Source of the DNA: Streptomyces tropicalis
GTDB taxonomy: Bacteria; Actinomycetota; Actinomycetes; Streptomycetales; Streptomycetaceae
DNA length: 64,000 nucleotides
Direction: 5' to 3'
Assembly: GCF_029269835.1 (NCBI RefSeq)
Contig: NZ_JARJBB010000001.1
Location: 558,001-622,000, forward strand
Under the pieces are notes generated by a model. That model ran no database searches and was not told the origin of the DNA. It worked only from the letters and a program-made list of their open reading frames with translations. Shown here in pieces: positions 28,941 to 36,927 of this stretch; position 1 is the first letter of the stretch; every line of letters starts with the position of its first letter. The translations under genes were made by a program, and so were the position numbers.

Positions 28941-29082
28941 GTGTTGATGTTCGTTGGCCAGGAGCTCAGGCACACCCAGGTGCTCAGCGCTCATGCTCAT
29001 GGTCGGAGACCAGACCGGTCTCGGGGAACATCCCCGGGCCGGTGATCAAGGGGTAAACGGGGCCACATGAGACCCTTTCTCC

Positions 29083-30174
29083 ATGTCACCGACCTCCCCG
29101 CCAGCGTTCGGACTTGTGTCACCGCCCCTTCCCCGCACCATGCGGGCCGTCGTCATCACCGGCCACGGAGACCTCGATGTGATCGAGGAGCGCGAGGTGC
29201 CCGTGCCCCGCCCGAGGCCGGGCGAGGTGCTGGTGCGGGTACACGCGGCAGGTTGCAACAACACCGATCTGTGGACCCGCGAAGGCTCCTACGGGGCAGC
29301 GGAGGACCCGGACGTCAGGACGGGATGGCTCGGTCCGCTCGACTTCCCACGCATCCAGGGAGCCGACGTGGCCGGCACGGTGGTGGCCTCCGGTGATGGG
29401 GCAGCCACCGGACTGATCGGGACGCGGGTGCTGGTGGACCCGGCCGAGTACGACGGCCCGGGACCGGACGCGCGCCCGGCCGACGTGCTCGGGAGCGAGC
29501 GGAACGGGGGTTTCGCCGAGTACGTCGTGGTGCCGAGCGCACGCGCCCACTCCGTCGACGGGTCGCCCCTTACGGACGTGGAACTGGCCGCCCTCCCCAT
29601 CGCCTATGGCACCGCCCTGGGCATGCTCGACCGCGGGTCCGTCTCGGAGGGCCACACCGTCCTCGTCACCGGCGCCTCGGGCGGTGTCGGCCTGGCTGCG
29701 GTCCAGCTGGCCCACTCCCGTGGGGCCCGGGTCGTCGCAGTGTGCAGCGGTGACAAGGGAGAGGCCGTCCGTAGCGCTGGTGCGGACGCTGTGGTGGACA
29801 GGCGACGGGATGAGGTGCTCGCCGACGCGGCGGCGGCCGCACCGGAGGGATACGACGCCGTTATCGACGTCGTTGCCGGCGCCGTCCTCGGCCCCGGCCT
29901 CGGACTGCTGAGGGCCGGGGGACGCTGGGTCGTTGCCGGCGCCCTCGACGGCTGGGCTGTCAACATCGACGTCCGGCGCCTCTACCTCGCCAATCTCTCG
30001 CTGGTGGGCTCAACCATGCACACGCCGCAGATCTTCGACCACCTGGTGGAGATTGCCCGACGTGGCGACGTCAGACCGGTCGTCGCGGCAACCTTCCCGC
30101 TCAGGGAGGTACGCGAGGCCCAGGAACAACTCGCCCGGCGTCGGCATGTAGGAAAGCTGATCGTCGTCCCCTGA
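29083..30174 (+). CDS. Quinone oxidoreductase-like MDR-family dehydrogenase
   Basis: The product has 363 aa (344 from the alternative ATG 29140, MRAVVITGHGDL). It is a medium-chain dehydrogenase/reductase with an N-terminal GroES-like domain (GEVLVRVHAAGCNNTDLW; PRIQGADVAGTV) and a Rossmann domain with the nucleotide motif VLVTGASGGVGLAAVQL. The structural-zinc Cys cluster of true alcohol dehydrogenases is absent, so a zinc-free NAD(P)H:quinone reductase type is more likely. No clear ribosome site precedes either start. It is the first gene in the tRNA-Gly island; a redox role beside FeSOD is plausible but inferred. Confidence 0.82.
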   Translation: MSPTSPPAFGLVSPPLPRTMRAVVITGHGDLDVIEEREVPVPRPRPGEVLVRVHAAGCNNTDLWTREGSYGAAEDPDVRTGWLGPLDFPRIQGADVAGTVVASGDGAATGLIGTRVLVDPAEYDGPGPDARPADVLGSERNGGFAEYVVVPSARAHSVDGSPLTDVELAALPIAYGTALGMLDRGSVSEGHTVLVTGASGGVGLAAVQLAHSRGARVVAVCSGDKGEAVRSAGADAVVDRRRDEVLADAAAAAPEGYDAVIDVVAGAVLGPGLGLLRAGGRWVVAGALDGWAVNIDVRRLYLANLSLVGSTMHTPQIFDHLVEIARRGDVRPVVAATFPLREVREAQEQLARRRHVGKLIVVP

Positions 30175-30183
30175 CCCGAATCC

Positions 30184-30306
30184 TTGGCTCCGGCTGCCCG
30201 AGCGGACCGGTCCGTCCGCACCGCATACATGGAAGGCCGCTCGGTCGCGGCCCTCGCCCGCGACCACTGCGTCAGCCGCGGCGCGGTCCACACGGCCGTT
30301 GGGCGC
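30184..30306 (+). pseudogene. Recombinase-type helix-turn-helix fragment
   Basis: Starting ten bases after the dehydrogenase stop, one frame reads AYMEGRSVAALARDHCVSRG followed by AVHTAVG, a good resolvase-like helix-turn-helix. The frame then turns into low-quality sequence. It looks like the DNA-binding end of a serine recombinase or related protein whose remainder is lost. This may be all that is left of the integrase of this island. Confidence 0.45.
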
Positions 30307-30460
30307 GAGCCCTGTACAGCAGGGAAGTACGGCAACCACCACAACCACTCCCGACCGCTGGCAACCCCAAGCGGCCGTTCGACGTGCCCAGCAGCCCTCA
30401 GCGACCACCGTGCCCATACTTCGCATCGAGGGGCACGCCGCGACACCCGGTTCGGGCCAT

Positions 30461-30520
30461 CTCTGGTGTGCGGGTCGACAGCGGACGGGATGGGAGCTGG
30501 GGCCAGTGGTGGGTGGAGGG
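30461..30520 (+). repeat. Dispersed repeat, copy 3
   Basis: This contains GGTGTGCGGGTCGACAGCGG, ACGGGATGGGAGCTGGGG and then AGTGGTGGGTGGAG, matching the complement of the left-end repeat over about 55 bp with a few changes. It lies about 160 bp past the HTH fragment and about 100 bp from the end of sodF. It is the second copy inside the tRNA-Gly island. The rest of the gap 30307-30620 holds nothing else I can support. Confidence 0.6.
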
Positions 30521-30620
30521 GGTTGCCTGTGCCGCGGTGAGGAGGCCGCAGCACAGGCAACGCTGCTTCAACGGGAGAGCCGAACTCCCCGAATCCCTGA
30601 TCAGGGCATGACGACGCGGG

Positions 30621-31229
30621 TCAGGCGCCGGCGACCGCGGCGTAGCGGGCGGCGACGTCTTCCCAGTTGACCAGGTCCCAGAGCTTGGTCACGTAGTCCG
30701 GTCGGACGTTCTTGTACTGCAGGTAGTAGGCGTGCTCCCAGGCATCGAAGACGAGCAGTGGGGTGCTGCCGTGGCCGACGTTGCCGTGGTGGTCGTAGAC
30801 CTGCTCCACGATGAGCCGCTTGCCCAAGGGTTCCCAGGCGAGCACGCCCCAGCCCGAGCCCTGCACGGACGTGGTGGCCACGGTGAGCTGCTTCTTGAAC
30901 GCTTCGAAGCCGCCCAGGTGCTCGTCGATCGCGGCGCCCAGGGTTCCGCCGGGGCGGTCGCCGCCGTCCGGGGAGAGGTTCTGCCAGAAGATCGAGTGCA
31001 GGACGTGCCCGGAGACGTTGAAGGCGAAGGTCTTCTCCAGCCCGACGAGGCCAGTGGGGGTGATCTGGTCCTGGTCGCGGATCTCCGCGATCTGCTCCAG
31101 CGTGTCGTTGGCTCCCTTGACGTAGGCGGCGTGGTGCTTGGCGTGGTGCAGCTCCAGGATCTCCGGCGTGATGGCCGGAGCGAGCGCTGAGTAGTCGTAG
31201 GGCAGGTCGGGAAGCGCGTAGGTGCCCAT
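30621..31229 (-). CDS. sodF: Superoxide dismutase, Fe/Mn-fold (FeSOD type)
   Basis: The product has 202 aa. Metal ligands are in place: His in [12 protein letters not shown] (near 27), His in [12 protein letters not shown] (near 75), and Asp and His in [13 protein letters not shown] (near 160). The pattern fits Streptomyces SodF. It removes superoxide in the cytoplasm. ATG 31229 has GAAGGAGA upstream. A Nur-type box overlaps its promoter region, matching the known repression of sodF by nickel-bound Nur. It is divergent from the nickel transporter gene. Confidence 0.93.
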   Translation of the reverse strand: MGTYALPDLPYDYSALAPAITPEILELHHAKHHAAYVKGANDTLEQIAEIRDQDQITPTGLVGLEKTFAFNVSGHVLHSIFWQNLSPDGGDRPGGTLGAAIDEHLGGFEAFKKQLTVATTSVQGSGWGVLAWEPLGKRLIVEQVYDHHGNVGHGSTPLLVFDAWEHAYYLQYKNVRPDYVTKLWDLVNWEDVAARYAAVAGA

Positions 31230-31282
31230 CTGGCGCGTCTCCTTCAAGTGGGTTGATCGTCCTGAGACAGCCTACGGCTCTA

Positions 31283-31299
31283 TTGCGAAGAACTTGCAA
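31283..31299. promoter_or_regulatory. Nur-type box upstream of sodF
   Basis: TTGCGA-AGAAC-TTGCAA matches the Streptomyces Nur consensus tTGCaa-N5-ttGCAA at 11 of 12 defined positions. Nur, a Fur-family repressor, binds it with nickel. The site is 54-70 bp upstream of the sodF start, where it would cover a promoter. Confidence 0.75.
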
Positions 31300-31559
31300 C
31301 AACCTGAGCAGTGCAGCAACATTGTCTGCAGCGGGGTCGGCCCGTCAGCTTTCGGTGGTGCAGTCCTTCCCGAGAGGTGATCGTCTTCTCAGCCGGCGTC
31401 CGCCGGACCTGGCCGGCCCCGCGCGACTCATCCCCGACGGGTGACGCGCCCTTCGCAGCTCACGGTCGTGCCTGCCGGCGGCGTCGCGAGCGTTCTCCAG
31501 CGCGCAGAGGCTCCAAGGCCTGCCCCTGCGCAAGGCGACTCTGCACCCCTCGGGCATTA

Positions 31560-31576
31560 ATGCGTCTTTGTTGCAA
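31560..31576. promoter_or_regulatory. Nur-type box upstream of the NiCoT gene
   Basis: ATGCGT-CTTTG-TTGCAA keeps the TGC cores and the N5 spacing of the Nur box, with a perfect right half. It is 57-73 bp upstream of the transporter start, a typical repressor position. The left half is weaker than in the sodF site. Confidence 0.6.
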
Positions 31577-31632
31577 CTACGTCCGAGGGGCGTCTAGGTT
31601 GTGTGGCGCCCGCGAACCAAGGAAGAAGGCCC

Positions 31633-32775
31633 ATGACTGCCGCGCCCCCAACCGCCGATGCCCCCCGGACCAGTCGGCAGCGCATATTCGCCGCCATGAG
31701 CCGCGCCGAGTGGGGCCGCGCCGCAGGTATGGCCGCCTTCGTCATCGCACTGCATGTCATCGGCTGGTTCACCCTGGTGGCGATCGTCGCCCCGGAGCAC
31801 TACAGCCTGGGCACCAAGAGCTTCGGCATCGGCATCGGCGTGACCGCCTACACCCTGGGCATGCGGCATGCCTTCGACGCCGACCACATCGCCGCGATCG
31901 ACAACACGACGCGGAAGCTCATGGAAGACGGCCAACGCCCACTGTCGGTCGGCTTCTGGTTCTCCCTGGGCCACTCCAGCATCGTCTTCGGACTGGCCTT
32001 CCTGCTCTCGCTGGGCATCAAGACCCTCGCCTCGCCGGTGAAGAACGACAACTCGGAGCTGCACAACGTCACCGGCCTCATCGGCACCACCGTCTCCGGC
32101 ACGTTCCTCTACGTCATCGCCATCATCAACATCGTCATCCTGGCCGGGATCTGGAAGGTCTTCCGGCAGATGCGCTCCGGCCACTTCGACGAGGCCGCCC
32201 TGGAGGAGCAGCTGAACAAGCGCGGCTTCATGAACCGCCTCCTCGGCCGCGTGATGAAGTCGATCAACAAGCCCTGGCAGATGTACCCGCTCGGCCTCCT
32301 GTTCGGCCTCGGCTTCGACACCGCCACCGAGATCGCCCTGCTGGTACTCGCCGGATCCGGTGCCGCCTCCGGCCTTCCCTGGTACGCGATCCTGTGCCTG
32401 CCGGTCCTCTTCGCTGCCGGCATGTCCCTGCTGGACACCATCGACGGCTCGTTCATGAACTTCGCCTACGGCTGGGCCTTCTCCAAGCCCGTCCGCAAGG
32501 TCTACTACAACCTCACCATCACCGGCCTGTCCGTCGCCGTGGCCCTCATCATCGGCACCGTCGAACTGCTCGGCCTGCTCGCCGAGAAGCTCGACCTGCA
32601 CGGCGCCTTCTGGGACTGGATCTCCGGTCTCGACCTGAACATGATCGGCTTCGTCATCGTCGGGCTCTTCTTCGCCACCTGGGCCGTCGCCCTGGCGGTC
32701 TGGAAGTTCGGACGCATCGAGGAGAAGTGGAGCGAGGGGCTGCGCCCGGCCGAAGCGCAGGCAGACCGACACTGA
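31633..32775 (+). CDS. NiCoT-family nickel/cobalt transporter
   Basis: The product has 380 aa with about eight membrane segments. The family signature in TM2 is RHAFDADHIAAIDN, and the further conserved motifs FSLGHSSIVF and LGFDTATEIALL are present. These place it in the HoxN/NixA/NicT group of single-component nickel or cobalt permeases. ATG 31633 has AGGAAGAAGG upstream; an earlier in-frame GTG (31603) is less likely. Divergent from sodF, with its own Nur-type box, it should be induced when nickel is scarce. Substrate preference (Ni or Co) cannot be told from sequence alone; the regulation argues for nickel. Confidence 0.92.
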   Translation: MTAAPPTADAPRTSRQRIFAAMSRAEWGRAAGMAAFVIALHVIGWFTLVAIVAPEHYSLGTKSFGIGIGVTAYTLGMRHAFDADHIAAIDNTTRKLMEDGQRPLSVGFWFSLGHSSIVFGLAFLLSLGIKTLASPVKNDNSELHNVTGLIGTTVSGTFLYVIAIINIVILAGIWKVFRQMRSGHFDEAALEEQLNKRGFMNRLLGRVMKSINKPWQMYPLGLLFGLGFDTATEIALLVLAGSGAASGLPWYAILCLPVLFAAGMSLLDTIDGSFMNFAYGWAFSKPVRKVYYNLTITGLSVAVALIIGTVELLGLLAEKLDLHGAFWDWISGLDLNMIGFVIVGLFFATWAVALAVWKFGRIEEKWSEGLRPAEAQADRH

Positions 32776-32827
32776 CACAGCTCCTCGGGCCCCCTCGCCA
32801 AGGACAGCCGCTCGGATCTACGAATAG

Positions 32828-32873
32828 CCCTGGCAGGCACCGTGCCCCTAACCCTGGCAGGCACCGTGCCCCT
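32828..32873 (+). repeat. Pair of 22-bp direct repeats near the right island end
   Basis: CCCTGGCAGGCACCGTGCCC plus two bases occurs twice (32828-32849 and 32852-32873), separated by 2 bp. It lies about 100 bp inside the right attachment site, where arm-type integrase sites often lie. Each copy contains the near palindrome GGCACCGTGCC. The role is inferred. The remainder of 32776-33144 shows no gene. Confidence 0.55.
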
Positions 32874-32974
32874 TGCGTGCCCGACCGGGCGGCGACCGGC
32901 GGGGAACGGCGGGCAGCGTCCCAGGAACGCGCAGGTCACCGTCTCGCCAGCTCAGCGCGCACCCGCATACGCGA

Positions 32975-33017
32975 TCTTCCAAACTGGCTACGCGGGTTCG
33001 ATTCCCGTCGCCCGCTC
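32975..33017 (+). repeat. Right attachment site (attR core; tRNA-Gly 3' half)
   Basis: This is an exact 43-bp copy of 28580-28622, the 3' half of tRNA-Gly. There is no 5' half, so it is not a tRNA gene. It defines the right end of a roughly 4.4-kb island and is followed by a strong hairpin that was probably the original tRNA-Gly terminator. Confidence 0.88.
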
Positions 33018-33026
33018 TGCACGGCC

Positions 33027-33064
33027 CGGGGCCGGGCCGGAGGATCGCCTCCGGCCCGGCCCCG
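33027..33064 (+). terminator. Strong hairpin after attR
   Basis: A perfect 17-bp stem (33027-33043 with 33048-33064) closes the tetraloop ATCG. It lies 10 bp after the tRNA-Gly half, the position expected of the terminator of the uninterrupted tRNA gene. Confidence 0.82.
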
Positions 33065-33144
33065 ACGCGTTTCATCCGCGCGACCGGCAGGAGACGCGCG
33101 TCCCGGGCCCCGGACGCCCCGGCGGGACGCGCGGGCCCCCGGCC

Positions 33145-33339
33145 CTAGAAGCTGATCGAGTTGATCGTGTCCGCTATCGAGTGGAGGAAGCGGCTGATCG
33201 ACGGGGCCATACCGGTGGAGGCGAGGAAGAAGCCGAAGAGCATGGCCACGATGGCCGGCCCGGCCTTGATCGATCCCCCGCGGAGCAACACCACCAGGAT
33301 GATCGCCAAAAGCAGCACCACGGACAGTGAAATGGCCAC
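33145..33339 (-). CDS. Small membrane protein, 64 aa
   Basis: It begins with GTG and is mostly hydrophobic: one span at about residues 4-19 (LSVVLLLAIILVVLLR) and a second at about 27-45 (AIVAMLFGFFLASTGM), then a short polar end. Codon third positions are strongly G/C. An AAGGTG lies upstream but is rather distant. I regard it as real because the two spans and the spacing are clean. The function is unknown. Confidence 0.65.
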   Translation of the reverse strand: MAISLSVVLLLAIILVVLLRGGSIKAGPAIVAMLFGFFLASTGMAPSISRFLHSIADTINSISF

Positions 33340-33829
33340 AACTGATCACACCTTCGGTCGGTCCGCTCTCCCGGCCCGGCGGCGCCAGCCCCGCACGCCT
33401 CCGCCAGAACCATCGTGCCACCAACCTGCCCTGCGTATGCGGCCGCTGACGCAACATCGGTCCCGGCCGTGGCGCGGGGGTGCCGCGCAGGCCCGGCGGA
33501 CCCGGCCCGCGGACCGCATCCGCCGTCCCTGGCACGGCAATTCGAGCAGTCGCCCGCGCAGGAATTTCAGAGCCATGGTTTCCGTATCCACTCATCACGT
33601 GCGCAGGTAATTCGAATTGTTCCCGCAGACACGGCCCTATGCACCAATTAGTCAGGAAGAATCAGGACATTGGGGATCAGGGGGATGCACACAAACGACA
33701 CACATCCTGTGTCCGCCGTCACGCCGGCGGACACGTCTCCTTCGCCAAATCCCGGGTAGCCGCTCCCAATAAGTAGGAGGGACGTCGGGGGTTTTACGGA
33801 ATCCCACGGACAACGCTAGGGTGCCTCAG
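33340..33829. other. Intergenic region with AT-richer segment and a hairpin
   Basis: No gene is supported in this 490-bp gap. From about 33590 to 33800 the GC content falls noticeably. A 10-bp stem (GTGTCCGCCG at 33709-33718 with 33725-33734) lies in it. The region precedes the acyltransferase gene and likely contains its promoter and leader. Confidence 0.4.
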
Positions 33830-35005
33830 ATGTTCCACGCTGCCTCGTCCCCCGGCCAGAACAGAGCGCCGCTCCCCCCGGCACAGTCGCCGGCTCCGGG
33901 CGTGCCGAGCCCCCGCAAGCCCGCGGAGCAGAGCGGCACGCCGGGCAAGCAGCGTGACGCGTTCTTCGACAACGCCAAGTACCTGGCCATCGTGCTGGTG
34001 GCGATGGGGCATTCGTGGGAGCCCCTCAAGGCGGACAGCCGGATCCTCGAGGCCGTCTACACGGTCGTCTACGCCTTCCACATGCCGGCGTTCATCGTCA
34101 TCTCCGGGTTCTTCTCCCGCAGCTTCGACATGCGCCCGGACCGGCTCAAGCGGCTCATCACCGGTGTCGCCGTCCCCTACGTCCTCTTCGAGACCGCGTA
34201 CCCGCTCTTCAAGCGCGTCATCGACCACGCCCCGCACCAGGAGATCAGCCTCCTCGACCCCTGGTACCTGACCTGGTTCCTGTGCGCGCTGTTCATCTGG
34301 CGGCTCACCACCCCGATCTGGAAGCTGGTCCGCCATCCGCTGCCGCTGGCCCTCGCGCTCGCGATGCTGGCCTCGGTGTCCCCGAACATCGGTGACGACC
34401 TCGACCTCCAGCGCGTCCTGCAGTTCCTGCCGTACTTCGTGCTGGGGCTGTGCCTGAAGCAGGAGCACTTCCGGCTGGTGCGCCGGCGCTCGGTGCGGAT
34501 CGTGGCGGTGCCGGTGTTCGCGGCGGCGCTGGCCGTCGGCTGGTGGGCGGTGCCCCGGATGAACTCCGCCTGGTTCTTCCACCGCGACTCCGCGCAGGAG
34601 CTGGGGGCGCCGTGGTGGTGCGGTCCGGTGATGGTGCTGGCGCTCTTCGGCTGCTCGCTGGTGCTGACCGCCTGCTTCTTCTCCTGGGTCCCCGGGCGCC
34701 GGATGTGGTTCACGTCCCTGGGCGCGGGCACCCTCTACGGCTATCTGCTGCACGGCTTCCTCGTGAAGGCCGCCGACTACCGGGGCTGGTTCGACCACGC
34801 CTGGCTGCACCACCCGCTCGGCGAGATCCTCGTGACCCTCCTCGCGGGCGCGGTCGTCACCGTGCTCTGCACGAAGCCGGTGCAGCGCATGTTCCGGTGG
34901 GCGATGGAGCCGAGGATGGAGTGGGCCTTCAAGCAGGACGCGGCCGCCCTGGCCCGCGAGCGCCGGAAGGCGGAGCAGAGGCCGCGGGAGAAGGTCAGCG
35001 CGTAG
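33830..35005 (+). CDS. Acyltransferase family 3 membrane protein
   Basis: The product has 391 aa. A Pro-rich cytoplasmic leader of about 45 residues precedes about ten membrane segments. FDNAKYLAIVLVAMGHSW carries the His of the first-helix motif typical of membrane acyltransferases; GFFSRSFDMRPDRLKRL is the conserved Arg-rich loop. Such enzymes O-acylate sugars, lipids or polymers at the membrane; the acceptor is unknown. ATG 33830 lies about 6-8 bases after AGGGTG. Its last 11 bp overlap the convergent HD-domain gene. Confidence 0.85.
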   Translation: MFHAASSPGQNRAPLPPAQSPAPGVPSPRKPAEQSGTPGKQRDAFFDNAKYLAIVLVAMGHSWEPLKADSRILEAVYTVVYAFHMPAFIVISGFFSRSFDMRPDRLKRLITGVAVPYVLFETAYPLFKRVIDHAPHQEISLLDPWYLTWFLCALFIWRLTTPIWKLVRHPLPLALALAMLASVSPNIGDDLDLQRVLQFLPYFVLGLCLKQEHFRLVRRRSVRIVAVPVFAAALAVGWWAVPRMNSAWFFHRDSAQELGAPWWCGPVMVLALFGCSLVLTACFFSWVPGRRMWFTSLGAGTLYGYLLHGFLVKAADYRGWFDHAWLHHPLGEILVTLLAGAVVTVLCTKPVQRMFRWAMEPRMEWAFKQDAAALARERRKAEQRPREKVSA

Positions 35006-35486
35006 CTGTTACGCCCGGGTCCGCGTCCTGCCCGGCGAGGCCGAGGAGGGCGCGCATGCGGGCGTACTTGTCGGTCAGCCGGGTCCGGGTGGGCTCGTCG
35101 AGGACCGCGAGGCGGGCCGGGTCGGCGTTGTGCGCCAGGTCCGCCTCCTTCACGAGGAGCGCGCCGGGGGTGGCGAGGATGCGCCGTGCGTAGTCCCGGG
35201 GCTCCTCCCCCGCCCGCTTGGTGACGGCCAGCACGATGTCCTCGGCGCGGCGGCTCAGCGGCGCCTCGCGCAGCCAGGCGGCGGAGAGGGCGTCGTCCTC
35301 GACGGCGTCGTGCAGCCAGGCCGCGGCGATCTGGTCCGGGTCGCCGCCGCGGGCGCGCACCCCCTCGGCGACGGCTGCCAAGTGCTCGGCGTAGGGACGT
35401 CCCGCCTTGTCGGTCTGCCCCGCGTGGGCGGCGCGGGCGACGGTCTCGGCCTCGGCCGGGGTGAGCGGGCGGCGCGTGTCGTTCAT
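34995..35486 (-). CDS. HD-domain phosphohydrolase
   Basis: The product has 163 aa. Metal-binding residues are visible: His in AARAAHAGQTDKAGRPYAEH, the HD pair in IAAAWLHDAVEDDAL, and Asp in KEADLAHNADP. The pattern resembles the small RelA/SpoT-like or MESH-type hydrolases, which can act on (p)ppGpp or other nucleotides. The substrate is not certain. It converges on the acyltransferase with an 11-bp overlap of the coding ends. Confidence 0.87.
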   Translation of the reverse strand: MNDTRRPLTPAEAETVARAAHAGQTDKAGRPYAEHLAAVAEGVRARGGDPDQIAAAWLHDAVEDDALSAAWLREAPLSRRAEDIVLAVTKRAGEEPRDYARRILATPGALLVKEADLAHNADPARLAVLDEPTRTRLTDKYARMRALLGLAGQDADPGVTATR

Positions 35487-35583
35487 GGCCCCCAGTGTGC
35501 CGGGCCGGGACGCGGCGGGGCAGTGCCGGGGCGCAACGGTCCGGGCCGTGGGAGGCGGGCGGGGCCGGGCGGGCGCCGGCGGG

Positions 35584-36765
35584 TCAGTGCGGCAGGGACT
35601 GCGCCGTCGGGCCCTCGCGGCAGATCAGCAGCAGGGCCCGGTCGTCGTTGACGTCCTTGGCGACGGCCTCGATCAGGTGCCAGGCGGCGCCGTGGAACCC
35701 TCCGGCGACGTAGCGGTCGGCCTCGCCGGTGAGGCGGTCGATGCCCTCCACGATGTCCCGGTCCGACGTCTCCACCAGGCCGTCGGTGAAGAGCATCAGC
35801 ACGTCGCCGGGGCGCAGGGTGCCCTTGACGGGGTCGAACTGGGCGCCGTCGTAGACGCCGAGGAGGGGCCCCTCGGCCGTCTTCTCCTCCCAGCGGCCGC
35901 TGCCCGCGCTGAGCTGGAGGCCCGGCGGGTGGCCCGCGGAGTACAGCTCGTAGTCGCCGGAGTCCAGGTCCAGCACGAGGTGGATCGAGGTGGCGAAGCC
36001 CTCGTCCCAGTCCTGGCGCAGCAGGTAGCCGTTGGCCGCCGGCAGGAACGCGTGCGGGGGCAGGCTGCCCAGCAGGCCGCCGAACGCCCCGGACAGCAGC
36101 AGCGCCCGGGATCCGGCGTCCATGCCCTTGCCGGAGACGTCGGTGAGGACGACCTCCAGGGTGCGGCCGCCGTTGGTGCGGGCGGCGACCACGAAGTCGC
36201 CGGAGAAGGACTGGCCGCCGGCCGGGCGCAGCGCCATCTCGTGGTGCCAGCCGCCGGGCAGGTCGGGCAGCTTGCTCTGCACCCGGATGCGTTCGCGCAG
36301 GTCGAACAGCATGGTGCCGCCGCGCCGCCAGGGCACGCCGACCCGACTGCGGAACTGCGCGATCAGCAGCCCGAAGAAGCCGCACGCGGCGACCACCAGC
36401 ACCACGCCGGGGGTGACCCGGGAGGGGCCGTCGGTGTACGGGCCGAGGCGCACCGACTCCACGATGAGGGCGGTGGCTCCGGCGGCGTACAGGCCGAGGA
36501 GGCTCGCGGGGCGCAGCAGCAGGCCGCCAGCGACGATGGGCAGGACCAGGGCGACCGGCGAGATCCAGACGGGGTCGGCGAGGGTGAGGGCCGCGATGAC
36601 CGGGATGGTGATCAGCAGGCCGCCGAGCGCCACCCAGTCCGAGCCGTTGCCGCGGAAGTAGTCGACCGCGGCTCTGCGCACGCCGACCCGGGCCCGGTGC
36701 CACTGCTTCTTCCACCGGGCCGTGAACGTGTCGGCCTCCGCGCGCCGCGCTCGTCCTGCTGCCAT
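35584..36765 (-). CDS. Membrane-bound PP2C/SpoIIE-type serine phosphatase
   Basis: The product has 393 aa. A basic N-terminus and three or four membrane segments (about residues 45-145) are followed by a SpoIIE-type phosphatase domain (about 165-385). Metal-binding motifs are visible: SGDFVVAAR, VVLTDVSGKGMDAG, and LMLFTDGLVETSD. Such enzymes in Streptomyces dephosphorylate anti-anti-sigma factors. No PAS or GAF sensor domain is present, so membrane segments may do the sensing. It is divergent from the Eis-like gene. Confidence 0.9.
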   Translation of the reverse strand: MAAGRARRAEADTFTARWKKQWHRARVGVRRAAVDYFRGNGSDWVALGGLLITIPVIAALTLADPVWISPVALVLPIVAGGLLLRPASLLGLYAAGATALIVESVRLGPYTDGPSRVTPGVVLVVAACGFFGLLIAQFRSRVGVPWRRGGTMLFDLRERIRVQSKLPDLPGGWHHEMALRPAGGQSFSGDFVVAARTNGGRTLEVVLTDVSGKGMDAGSRALLLSGAFGGLLGSLPPHAFLPAANGYLLRQDWDEGFATSIHLVLDLDSGDYELYSAGHPPGLQLSAGSGRWEEKTAEGPLLGVYDGAQFDPVKGTLRPGDVLMLFTDGLVETSDRDIVEGIDRLTGEADRYVAGGFHGAAWHLIEAVAKDVNDDRALLLICREGPTAQSLPH

Positions 36766-36839
36766 CAGTTCGGGACCCTATCCATCGGACCGGGCGCCTG
36801 GCACGGGAGGTCCCACTTGTCCCCCGTCCGAGGCTCGAA

Positions 36840-36858
36840 TTCACAGTGAACTTCACAG
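36840..36858. promoter_or_regulatory. Palindrome in the divergent phosphatase/Eis promoter region
   Basis: TTCACAGTGAACTTCACAG contains the near-palindrome TTCACAGTGAA followed by a second TTCACAG. It lies between divergent genes in an otherwise less GC-rich stretch, suggesting an operator. No regulator is assigned. Confidence 0.3.
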
Positions 36859-36927
36859 AAAGCCGCCGCGCTGCCCCCCGGGGGAAATTCGTTCGCCGCT
36901 CTCCGAATGCCTTGATAGGCATGACGC

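Noticed and set aside
32975..33017. A second tRNA-Gly
   Set aside because: Only the 3' half exists; acceptor 5' strand and D arm are missing, so it is an attachment-site copy.
31311..33155. 614-codon plus-strand frame over the NiCoT gene
   Set aside because: It is a shifted-frame shadow rich in Arg/His/Pro; the 31633 frame has all NiCoT motifs.
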